Source: Calditrichales bacterium MX18-03
Lineage (GTDB): Bacteria; Bacillota; Clostridia; Lutisporales; Lutisporaceae
Direction of reading: 5' to 3'
DNA length: 64,000 nt
NCBI GenBank assembly: GCA_021083345.1
Contig: JAJGRE010000001.1
Coordinates: forward strand, 1 to 64,000
Each line of letters opens with the position of its first letter. The stretch's first letter is position 1. Under the pieces are notes generated by a model. That model did no database searches. It was given only the letters and a program-made list of their open reading frames with translations, and was not told the DNA's origin. Position numbers and translations under genes: made by a program. Positions 56,207 to 63,107 of this stretch are shown here, one piece after another.

Positions 56207-56228
56207 AAGTAGGCAGATTCATACTATA
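56202..56228 (+). promoter_or_regulatory. Sigma-K-like promoter upstream of paralog A
   Basis: AC (56202-56203), 16 nt, then CATACTATA (56220-56228), fitting the sigma-K pattern AC-N16-CATANNNTA. The sequence TCACCAAAA at its -35 is shared with the promoter of paralog B. It lies about 120 nt before the gene, a long leader. Confidence 0.5.
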
Positions 56229-56349
56229 TATAATAGAAAAGGTAATAAAAAAATCTTTTCTGTGCCTGTTATTAAATAGCATATGCAACTGCGATGTATT
56301 GCTCTGCTTATGTCACCGAAACAAATAAATATAGGAAGGTGAAACAATT

Positions 56350-57135
56350 ATGCCGCTTCCAACCGTGCCATGTATGGGGAAATGCAGTATTGACGTTACT
56401 TGCGGTGAATCAGCTTCTCCAACTCCAATGAACTTTTTCTTCGAATGCATCAAGGTAAAGAAGGTTTTTGACGAATTCGGCCTGAGAGACTGCGTAGAAG
56501 GGATTCGCTTTGAACTCTGTGAAAAACCCAAGAATGGAGAAATCGAACCCACTCTGATCCTCAGAAACTGTGTTTTGAAAAATGTCACTATAGCCGATGC
56601 CTCCAAGCGGAGCAGCAACGGCTACTTGATAGAAAAAAGACTTCGCTTCAGCGGAAAATGCTGCTGTGAGGTATATGGAAAAGATGTATCCGGAAACATA
56701 ATCCGCATGAAGGTAACGGAGCTTCCTTATGGCACCAAGTTTTCCATTGGACCAGACGGAGAGCTCTGCTACAGCTTCAATGTGAGAAGAGAGTACGTAG
56801 GACCCAACAGCATCTGTCCCGAAGATTTCGAAAAGCTTCTCCATTTTATTGCTGAAGGAAGATTTGAGCTGCAATGCCTTGAAGAAGCCATCATCGATGA
56901 TGAGAACAATGAAACCTGCGATGAAATCCTGACAACAAGCCTCGGATTATTCCTAGTCGTTAAATTCGATACAGAAGTCCAATTGTGCATACCTGTCACC
57001 GGGTATTGCCAAGTCTACGAAGACGAACAGAACATAGAGGAAGGCTTTTGTGATGATACGTTCCCGTGTCTGGATTTCCCGGAATTCAATCCGCCTCAGC
57101 TGTTCGATGCAGATATTCCACCATATTGCGATTAG
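56350..57135 (+). CDS. Cys-rich paralog A, possible spore-surface protein
   Basis: 261 residues, no signal peptide or membrane segment, 14 or so Cys. The block FFFECIKVKKVFDEFGLRDCVEGIRFELCE resembles the SPOCS/DUF3794-type 'ECI.V.KVYD.C' motif of clostridial spore-associated proteins, though I cannot confirm membership. A second domain runs from about 145 (RREYVGPNSICPEDFEKLLHF) and the C-terminus is Pro/acidic. Preceded by ATAGGAAGGTG. Nearly nine of ten residues match paralog B, including the upstream 23 nt, so this is a recent tandem duplication. Function inferred only. Confidence 0.72.
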   Translation: MPLPTVPCMGKCSIDVTCGESASPTPMNFFFECIKVKKVFDEFGLRDCVEGIRFELCEKPKNGEIEPTLILRNCVLKNVTIADASKRSSNGYLIEKRLRFSGKCCCEVYGKDVSGNIIRMKVTELPYGTKFSIGPDGELCYSFNVRREYVGPNSICPEDFEKLLHFIAEGRFELQCLEEAIIDDENNETCDEILTTSLGLFLVVKFDTEVQLCIPVTGYCQVYEDEQNIEEGFCDDTFPCLDFPEFNPPQLFDADIPPYCD

Positions 57136-57197
57136 AGGGAGTCAGGCTCCCTCTTTTCACTACATAGGGGATAAGCACAAGATGTACGGAAAACATC

Positions 57198-57224
57198 ACC
57201 AAAAATAAGGACGCCCATATAATA
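57198..57224 (+). promoter_or_regulatory. Sigma-K-like promoter of paralog B
   Basis: AC (57198-57199), 16 nt, CATATAATA (57216-57224), fitting AC-N16-CATANNNTA. It lies 35 nt before the ATG, a suitable distance. TCACCAAAAATAAGG here matches TCACCAAAAGTAGGC before paralog A. Confidence 0.58.
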
Positions 57225-57259
57225 TATTAAGACTAAAAATATAGGAAGGTGAAACAATT

Positions 57260-58042
57260 ATGCCGCTTCCAACCATGCCATGTATGGGGAAATTCAGTAT
57301 TGACGTTACTAACGCTGAATCAGCTGCGCAGTCTCCAATGAACTTTTTCTTCGAATGCATCAAGGTAAAGAAGGTCTTTGATGAATTCGGCCTGAGAGAC
57401 TGCGTAGAAGGGATTCGCTTTGAACTCTGTGATAAACCCAAAAATGGAGAAATCGAACCCACTCTGATCCTCAGAAACTGTGTTTTGAAAAATGTCATCA
57501 TAGCCGATGCCTCCAAGCGGAGCAGCAACGGCTACTTGATAGAAAAAAGACTTCGCTTCAGTGGAAAATGCTGCTGTGAGGTTTACGGAAAAGATTCCTG
57601 CGGAAACGTTATCCGCATGAAGGTAACGGAGCTTCCTAATGGCACCAAGTTTTCCATCGGACCATACGGGGAACTCTGCTACAGCTTCAATGTAAGAAGA
57701 GAGTACGTAGGACCCAATAGTATCTGTCCCGAAGACTTTGAACGGCTGCTGCACTTTATTGAGGAAGGCCGGTTTGAGCTTCAGTGCCTGGAGGAAGCCA
57801 TCATCGATGATGAAAACAATGAAACCTGTGATGAAGTCCTGACAACGAGCCTGGGATTATTCCTGGTTGTCAAATTCGATACCGAAGTCCAATTGTGCGT
57901 GCCGGTAACCGGGTACTGCCAAGTCTTGGAAGATGAACAAAACATAGAGGAAGGCTTCTGTGAAGATGTTTTTCCGTGTGTGAGCTTCCCGGAATTCAAT
58001 CCCCCTCAGCTGTTCAGTTTTAATGGAGACGCAGATTCTTAA
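57260..58042 (+). CDS. Cys-rich paralog B, possible spore-surface protein
   Basis: 260 residues, almost identical to paralog A through residues 27-235. Differences cluster in the N-terminal 25 residues (TNAESAAQS), one mid-protein loop (KDSCGN for KDVSGN) and the C-terminal tail (LFSFNGDADS for LFDADIPPYCD), which suggests that the ends are under different constraint from the core. Same ribosome site and start as paralog A. It precedes the DUF1858 gene by 26 nt and may be co-transcribed with it. Confidence 0.72.
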   Translation: MPLPTMPCMGKFSIDVTNAESAAQSPMNFFFECIKVKKVFDEFGLRDCVEGIRFELCDKPKNGEIEPTLILRNCVLKNVIIADASKRSSNGYLIEKRLRFSGKCCCEVYGKDSCGNVIRMKVTELPNGTKFSIGPYGELCYSFNVRREYVGPNSICPEDFERLLHFIEEGRFELQCLEEAIIDDENNETCDEVLTTSLGLFLVVKFDTEVQLCVPVTGYCQVLEDEQNIEEGFCEDVFPCVSFPEFNPPQLFSFNGDADS

Positions 58043-58068
58043 GATTCAACATGAAGGTGTGACACAAT

Positions 58069-58272
58069 ATGATAACACAGGATATGAAAGTCCGTGATAT
58101 TATTAGAAAATACCCGAATACGCTTAAGCTGTTAAAGCGGATGCATCTATACCCTTCCGGATGCGGCTGAGGCGGCAGGATGCCCGATTATACGCTGGAG
58201 CAGGCTGCTCGGCTTAAAAAGCTTGATCCCAAGGACATTCTCATAAAACTAAATGCTATAATAAAAAGTTAG
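58069..58272 (+). CDS. DUF1858-domain protein with in-frame UGA, candidate selenoprotein
   Basis: 67 codons from ATG (AAGGTGTGA 8 nt upstream) to TAG, interrupted only by TGA at codon 34 (58168-58170). Before it: MITQDMKVRDIIRKYP to YPSGCG; after it: GGRMPDYTLEQAARLK to DPKDILIKLN. Both halves follow the DUF1858 pattern, in which Cys residues lie at this turn, so UGA sits where a Cys-type redox residue is expected (C32-G-U34). A hairpin fitting a bacterial SECIS lies at 58194-58213. Alternatives are a 33-residue truncation or a mutation of a Cys codon. No selenocysteine genes are in the window. Confidence 0.72.
58194..58213 (+). promoter_or_regulatory. SECIS-like hairpin downstream of the in-frame UGA
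   Basis: GAGCA (58198-58202) pairs with TGCTC (58206-58210) around a GGC loop; GC (58194-58195) with GC (58212-58213) extends it past a small internal loop. The apical G-G is 33-34 nt after the UGA, inside the 16-37-nt range and with G in the first loop positions, as reported for bacterial SECIS elements. Confidence 0.6.
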
Positions 58273-58298
58273 ATTTATTCTAACTTTTTATTATAGCA
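58254..58298. terminator. 19-bp perfect inverted repeat, probable bidirectional terminator
   Basis: The first arm (58254-58272, starting TGCTATAATA) includes the TAG stop of the DUF1858 gene; the second arm (58280-58298) is its exact complement, loop ATTTATT. AT-rich arms supply T-runs on both strands. Confidence 0.75.
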
Positions 58299-58315
58299 AT
58301 AGAAAGAAGATTAAA

Positions 58316-59491
58316 ATGTTTGCCAGCATCATTATTCCCACTTATAATGCATGTGAAAGATTAAAGCTTAATTTGTTTTCGCTGAATTTGCAGAATTGCC
58401 CTCGCAATCAATTTGAAGTGATCGTTATTGAAAACGGTTCTACAGATGAAAGCAGAAGCTTGCTTAAGTCTTTTAACGCTAACTTTGATTTAAGCACAAT
58501 CTTCCTGGATAAGAATATGGGCAGGTCTTATGCCCGAAACCTAGGCATCATCAAAGCAAAAGGAGATCTACTGATTTTTCATGACAGCGATATGATCGCA
58601 GATACGGGTTTTGCCTGGAGTCATATACAATATCATGAAAGAACGCCCGGTGCTGTCATTTGCGGTCCAGGCTGGAGAAGAATATACACGTACTATTACA
58701 AAGCTTTCAAGAAGAAGACCAGAGAAAACTTTTTAAGACAAAAGCATCTATATAAAATTCAAAAAAAAGACTATTACCTCGCTGATAAGTACCAATTATT
58801 AAATGAAAGCGACATTGAAAAAAGCAGCATTTTACATTACAGCTTTCTGCTTGAAATTGAAGAAAAAAAGCTCAGTAACATACTGGAACGATATGGGAGT
58901 GAATTATCAGGCTATTGCTTTCCCTGGCGATTTTTTATGACTAACAATTGTTCAGTGGAAAAAGACGCAGTCCTTCGTGCCGGAATGTTTGATGAAAGCT
59001 TCATTGGCTGGGGCTGTGAGGATCTGGATTTGGGCTACCGCCTCTTTCAGAAGGGCTACCGCTTTGTTAGAGAAAACAAAGTCGTAAGCCTTCATCAGGA
59101 GCATCCGATCAATTACGCCGATACCTCAGGCAATATATATCGTTTTACAAAAAAATACGATACACTTGACTTGCTGCTATTTTACTATGGAAGAGATACA
59201 TGCACAGATGAGCTCTCATTAAACAAGGTTATGGTGGACCTTCAGGAAATGATGAAGATTAAAAAATACGAAGAATTGCTTTCTATTTATAAAGAGAGTT
59301 TAATGCTTGTACGTGAAAGCTGCATCAATCATGCGACATTACAAAAATCAGCTGAAGCAAAGTATGCAAGACAGGTAGTTGAAAAAATGAAGAAACAACT
59401 GGAAATTACTGAGCTAAGAAGGCATTACACATATGCATATGCTGCAATCAATAAGCTGGCAGGTTTTATTCCTACAAAAAGCGGTTCTTAA
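58316..59491 (+). CDS. Family 2 glycosyltransferase with galactosyltransferase-type C-terminal region
   Basis: 391 residues, GT-A fold: N-terminal SIIIPTYNACERLKLNL, VIVIENGSTDESRSLL, metal-binding DSD in LIFHDSDMI (about 84-91), then a long insertion and the acceptor-site block FIGWGCEDLDLGYRLFQKGYRF (about 225-246). The C-terminal 100 residues are helical and basic. The ribosome site AAAGAAGA is modest. First gene of the surface-glycan group; its donor sugar is unknown. Confidence 0.88.
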   Translation: MFASIIIPTYNACERLKLNLFSLNLQNCPRNQFEVIVIENGSTDESRSLLKSFNANFDLSTIFLDKNMGRSYARNLGIIKAKGDLLIFHDSDMIADTGFAWSHIQYHERTPGAVICGPGWRRIYTYYYKAFKKKTRENFLRQKHLYKIQKKDYYLADKYQLLNESDIEKSSILHYSFLLEIEEKKLSNILERYGSELSGYCFPWRFFMTNNCSVEKDAVLRAGMFDESFIGWGCEDLDLGYRLFQKGYRFVRENKVVSLHQEHPINYADTSGNIYRFTKKYDTLDLLLFYYGRDTCTDELSLNKVMVDLQEMMKIKKYEELLSIYKESLMLVRESCINHATLQKSAEAKYARQVVEKMKKQLEITELRRHYTYAYAAINKLAGFIPTKSGS

Positions 59492-59503
59492 GAACCGCTT
59501 TTT
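59476..59503. terminator. Perfect palindromic terminator after the GT2 gene
   Basis: AAAAAGCGGTTCTT and AAGAACCGCTTTTT form a 14-bp perfect palindrome with T-runs in both directions; it overlaps the stop codon. Confidence 0.8.
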
Positions 59504-59578
59504 CGATTTTCGTGTCACTTTCAGTACTATTGCATAATGTGAATTGAGAATAAAAACAAGCTCTCGGGAGGTAATTCG

Positions 59579-60304
59579 ATGAAAGTAGTAATTTTATGCG
59601 GCGGAAAGGGTACGAGGATGAGAGAAGTATCCGACGATACTCCTAAACCATTGGCACTTGTCGGAAATAAGCCGATCCTATGGCATATTATGAACCATTA
59701 CAGCCAGTTTGGTTATAAAGATTTTATACTGCTGCTTGGCTATAAGGGGGAGAAGATTAAAGAATACTTCGTAAACTGCAGCGATAAAGAGCAATGGCAT
59801 ATTACCTTTCTTGATACTGGATTGGAAACAATGACTGGCGGCCGGATCGCACGAGCAGCAAAATTCATTGAGGATGAAACCTTTATGATGACCTATGGCG
59901 ATGGCCTCGCGGATGTCGACATCAAGAATCTTGTGGAACACCATAAGAGCTCGGGAAAGATAGCAACGCTGACAGCTGTAAAGAGGAAAAGCCAGTTTGG
60001 CATACTTCGGATACAAGACGGTATTGTTACTGAGTTTACAGAGAAGCCTGTAACGGATGAATTAATTAACGGCGGTTATTTTGTATTGAATAAAGAGGTC
60101 TTTGGGTATCTGAGGGGTGAAGACAATTGCATCTTTGAAAAAGATCCGATGAAAAAGCTGGCAGAAGAAGGGCAGCTGGCAGCTTACCTGCATGAAGGCT
60201 TTTGGCAGGCTATCGACACTTATAAAGACCTGCTGGAAATAAATGATCGCTATTACAGCGGAATGCTTAACTTTCTTGGAGAAAAGGAGGAAGATTTGAC
60301 TTGA
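59579..60304 (+). CDS. Glucose-1-phosphate cytidylyltransferase-like nucleotidyltransferase (RfbF family)
   Basis: Makes CDP-glucose from CTP and glucose-1-phosphate in RfbF enzymes. 241 residues: VVILCGGKGTRM, TPKPLALVGNKPILWHIM, TMTGGRIARAAKF, MTYGDGLADVDI, GFWQAIDTYKDL, all as in RfbF. The family block between about 60 and 75 is shorter than in enteric RfbF. GGGAGG lies before the ATG. The epimerase/dehydratase at the end of the window may use its product. Overlaps the next gene by 4 nt. Confidence 0.85.
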   Translation: MKVVILCGGKGTRMREVSDDTPKPLALVGNKPILWHIMNHYSQFGYKDFILLLGYKGEKIKEYFVNCSDKEQWHITFLDTGLETMTGGRIARAAKFIEDETFMMTYGDGLADVDIKNLVEHHKSSGKIATLTAVKRKSQFGILRIQDGIVTEFTEKPVTDELINGGYFVLNKEVFGYLRGEDNCIFEKDPMKKLAEEGQLAAYLHEGFWQAIDTYKDLLEINDRYYSGMLNFLGEKEEDLT

Positions 60305-61209
60305 ACCATGCATACTGCACGATCGTTACCAAATCCAGGCTTTATCAGTTCCTTGCCATGCAGGCATCTATGGTAAGGCATATAAAAAGCTTCAAAATCT
60401 TCGTTTTATGTGTTGATGACAGCAGCTACCTGCTTTTAAAAAAATGTATGCTTGATAATACCTCTCTGATTAAGCGCAGTCAGATTGAGAATAAGGAGCT
60501 TTTATCCTTAAGATATAAAAGAAAGCTGAATGAGTATTGCTGGACATTAAAACCATCTTTATTTATTCATCTTTTTGATAGATATAAGCAGTTTGATACC
60601 ATAACCTATATTGATTCAGATATATACTTTTTTTCAGATCCCTCATCTATTTATATTGACGTTCCGGACTTTAACATCCTCCTGACGACACATATCATTC
60701 ATAGAAGGTATAATGCCGGTTTTGTCTGTTTCAGAAGAAGCGAAACAGCAAAATCAGCGCTGGTTTGGTGGCGGAAGCAATGCTATGACTGGTGTTCGGA
60801 GCATCCTAGCGGAGATAAATTTGGGGATCAAGGTTATTTGAATGAGTTGCCAAAGATGTATTCCGGGGTTGAAAATGTAAAGACGCCTGGTGTAAACGTC
60901 GCGCCCTGGAATTACCATATATTCAATATCAGTTCAAATAACGGTATTGTGACTGTAAATGATAAGCCGCTTATTTTTTATCATTTCAGCGGACTCAGGG
61001 TTCTTACAATGAACGAGTTTGCACTGAGACATAAAGATAGAAATAAGGTGATTCCATGCATACACCATACGTACTTTAAACAAATTCAAAGAGTCATTCT
61101 GAATGTGAAGAAAATTAATCCTGGGTTTAATGGTTACGAAAATGAAGCATATCACAGAAGGAGCAGCATGGTATTCCGGCTGAATATTGCAACAGGGAGG
61201 GAAAAATGA
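60301..61209 (+). CDS. GT-A glycosyltransferase, paralog 1 of 3
   Basis: 302 residues from a TTG start 10 nt after GGAGG; the TTGA overlaps the previous stop. N-terminal HAYCTIVTKSRLYQFLAMQASMV, metal motif YIDSDIYFF (about 103-111), later FGDQGYLN, GVNVAPWNY and FYHFSGL. This set is repeated in the two following genes, so all three come from one ancestor. Related to the GT8-like transferases in surface polysaccharide clusters; donor and acceptor unknown. Confidence 0.82.
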   Translation: MNHAYCTIVTKSRLYQFLAMQASMVRHIKSFKIFVLCVDDSSYLLLKKCMLDNTSLIKRSQIENKELLSLRYKRKLNEYCWTLKPSLFIHLFDRYKQFDTITYIDSDIYFFSDPSSIYIDVPDFNILLTTHIIHRRYNAGFVCFRRSETAKSALVWWRKQCYDWCSEHPSGDKFGDQGYLNELPKMYSGVENVKTPGVNVAPWNYHIFNISSNNGIVTVNDKPLIFYHFSGLRVLTMNEFALRHKDRNKVIPCIHHTYFKQIQRVILNVKKINPGFNGYENEAYHRRSSMVFRLNIATGREK

Positions 61210-62150
61210 TGAGGAAATATGCTTATTGTTCCGTTGTCTCAGCCCATCGGCTATTTAAAGCAATTGCCATGCTTGAGAGCTTAAACCAGCATAATGAGGA
61301 TTATCAAATCTATGTTTTATGCACGGATGATGAAGCAAAAAATACATTGACAGAAAAAAATCTCCAGAATATCACTATACTCGACATTGCCTCTATTGAA
61401 GACAACGATTTGAGAAAGGCCAGGTCCAACCGCTCTACGTTGGAGTACAACTGGACATTGAAGCCTGCGCTTTTATACCATGTCGTAAAAACCTATCCAG
61501 GAGCAAAATACTATGCATTATTGGATGCGGATTTGTATTATTTTGAAAAACTGGATCTGATTTTTAATGAGGCACCGAATGCGTCCTTTTATCTAACAGA
61601 TCATAACAACTCAAAGCGGTTTATTCATTTTTACGACCTCTACGGAAGATACAACACAGGTTTTTTAGGCTGTACAAGAAGCAATACAACACTTACACAC
61701 CTCAATTGGTGGAGAAAGAAATGCATTGAGCTTTGCACTGCCAAGCCGGATACACAAAAAAAGCTCCGAGGTACTCAGAGATATATCGAGGACTGGCCAA
61801 AAAAAATTGCCGGTACCCATGTGGTAAAATCGCCAGGTGCAAACACTGCCAGCTGGAATATTGAAAGATATAAACTTACCCGGTTAAATAACCGGCTGCT
61901 TGTTGATAACCAACCATTGGTCTTCTACCACTTTTCCGGTCTAGGCATTTATAATTCAAGGGAATTCAATCTTTCACACTTTCTTAAATTACAAGAAAAC
62001 GTGGTCAATTGGATATATCTTCCATATGTTCATCATCTTTCTAGGATTGTAGAAGAAATATGCACAAATTATCCTGGCTTCTCAAAAGGAATGACAAAAA
62101 GAGGGAGCATAAGGGAATCACACTATTATGCTCTCAAATCTCCCGAATAA
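61206..62150 (+). CDS. GT-A glycosyltransferase, paralog 2 of 3
   Basis: 314 residues. Same plan: KYAYCSVVSAHRLFKAIAMLESL, metal motif LLDADLYYFEKL, SPGANTASWNIERY in place of NVAPWNY, and VFYHFSGLGIYN. FGDQGYLN is replaced by LRGTQRYIEDWP, so it is the most divergent of the three. ATGA overlap with the gene before; GGGAGGG lies upstream, and the second ATG (61209) has the better spacing. Confidence 0.82.
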   Translation: MMRKYAYCSVVSAHRLFKAIAMLESLNQHNEDYQIYVLCTDDEAKNTLTEKNLQNITILDIASIEDNDLRKARSNRSTLEYNWTLKPALLYHVVKTYPGAKYYALLDADLYYFEKLDLIFNEAPNASFYLTDHNNSKRFIHFYDLYGRYNTGFLGCTRSNTTLTHLNWWRKKCIELCTAKPDTQKKLRGTQRYIEDWPKKIAGTHVVKSPGANTASWNIERYKLTRLNNRLLVDNQPLVFYHFSGLGIYNSREFNLSHFLKLQENVVNWIYLPYVHHLSRIVEEICTNYPGFSKGMTKRGSIRESHYYALKSPE

Positions 62151-62167
62151 TCAAGAGAGGTATGCTT

Positions 62168-63094
62168 ATGGATCAAATCTATTGCACGGTACTTTCAAAA
62201 GACCGTTTATATCAGGGCATCGCTTTATATGAATCCATGATGCGGCATATCAAACAGTTTGTTCTCTATATTTTATTCGTAGACAAGGAGTCCAAGCGCA
62301 TCATAGAAAATATGAGATATGAAAATATACTTTACTCTGATGTCTCAGAATTTGAAAACAGATACCCTGACTGCCGTAAAGGGGACAAGAATATTCATGA
62401 GTATTGCTGGATGCTCAAACCTTTTTTGATCGACTATCTTTTTGCAGCTTTCAAAGACTTAAAACGAGTGACGTACTTAGATGCCGATCTATACTTTTTT
62501 TCAAGCCCTGACGTGGTTTTTTTCAGACAAATGAATTGTAGTGTTCTGCTCTCCTTGCATGTTTACCCTGATGATTATAGAAATAGCTGGTATCCCATAT
62601 CCTATGGCAAGCACAATGCGGGCTTTATCAGCTTCAAGAGGGACAAAAACAGCAAGAAATGTCTGAAATGGTGGAGGGCCCGGTGCAGAGACTGGTGCTA
62701 TGCCCGTATTGAAAATGGCAGATATGGTGATCAAGGATACTTGAACCTGATGCCCCAGCTATTCAACGGCGTTTGCGATATTACAACAAAAGGCGTAAAT
62801 ATCGCTCCGTGGAATTATTCATCATACCAGTTCAGTCTGAAGAATAAAAGTGTTTATGTTGACAATGATCCACTGATTTTTTTTCATTTCAGCGGTTTGA
62901 GGATCTTTAACGATAACAAATTCGGATTTCTTTATGAAGATCGCCAGAAGATGATAGAAATCGTTCATGGTGTTTATCTAAGAAAGCTTAAAAACATCGT
63001 AATAGAAACAAAAAGTGTCGATCGGAGTTTCAACGGATACTGCAAGCTGTCTTTCCCGCCTGATTGTATTAGAATCATTAAATTAAAGCGATAG
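62168..63094 (+). CDS. GT-A glycosyltransferase, paralog 3 of 3
   Basis: 308 residues from the ATG 7 nt after GAGAGG; the open frame extends 108 nt upstream into paralog 2. DQIYCTVLSKDRLYQGIALYESMMRH, YLDADLYFFSSPD, YGDQGYLNLMPQL, GVNIAPWNYSSYQ and FFHFSGLRIFND match paralog 1 closely. The three tandem genes would add successive sugars or act on different acceptors; this is inference. Confidence 0.83.
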   Translation: MDQIYCTVLSKDRLYQGIALYESMMRHIKQFVLYILFVDKESKRIIENMRYENILYSDVSEFENRYPDCRKGDKNIHEYCWMLKPFLIDYLFAAFKDLKRVTYLDADLYFFSSPDVVFFRQMNCSVLLSLHVYPDDYRNSWYPISYGKHNAGFISFKRDKNSKKCLKWWRARCRDWCYARIENGRYGDQGYLNLMPQLFNGVCDITTKGVNIAPWNYSSYQFSLKNKSVYVDNDPLIFFHFSGLRIFNDNKFGFLYEDRQKMIEIVHGVYLRKLKNIVIETKSVDRSFNGYCKLSFPPDCIRIIKLKR

Positions 63095-63107
63095 GAGGCG
63101 ACAACGA

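Noticed and set aside
58174-58184. GGCA-GGA-TGCC hairpin as the SECIS
   Set aside because: Its loop is only 8-10 nt after the UGA, too close for the bacterial SECIS distance; the hairpin at 58194-58213 fits better.
62060-62167. Upstream extension of the third GT-A gene
   Set aside because: It overlaps the end of paralog 2 and has no ribosome site; alignment with paralog 1 begins at MDQIYC.
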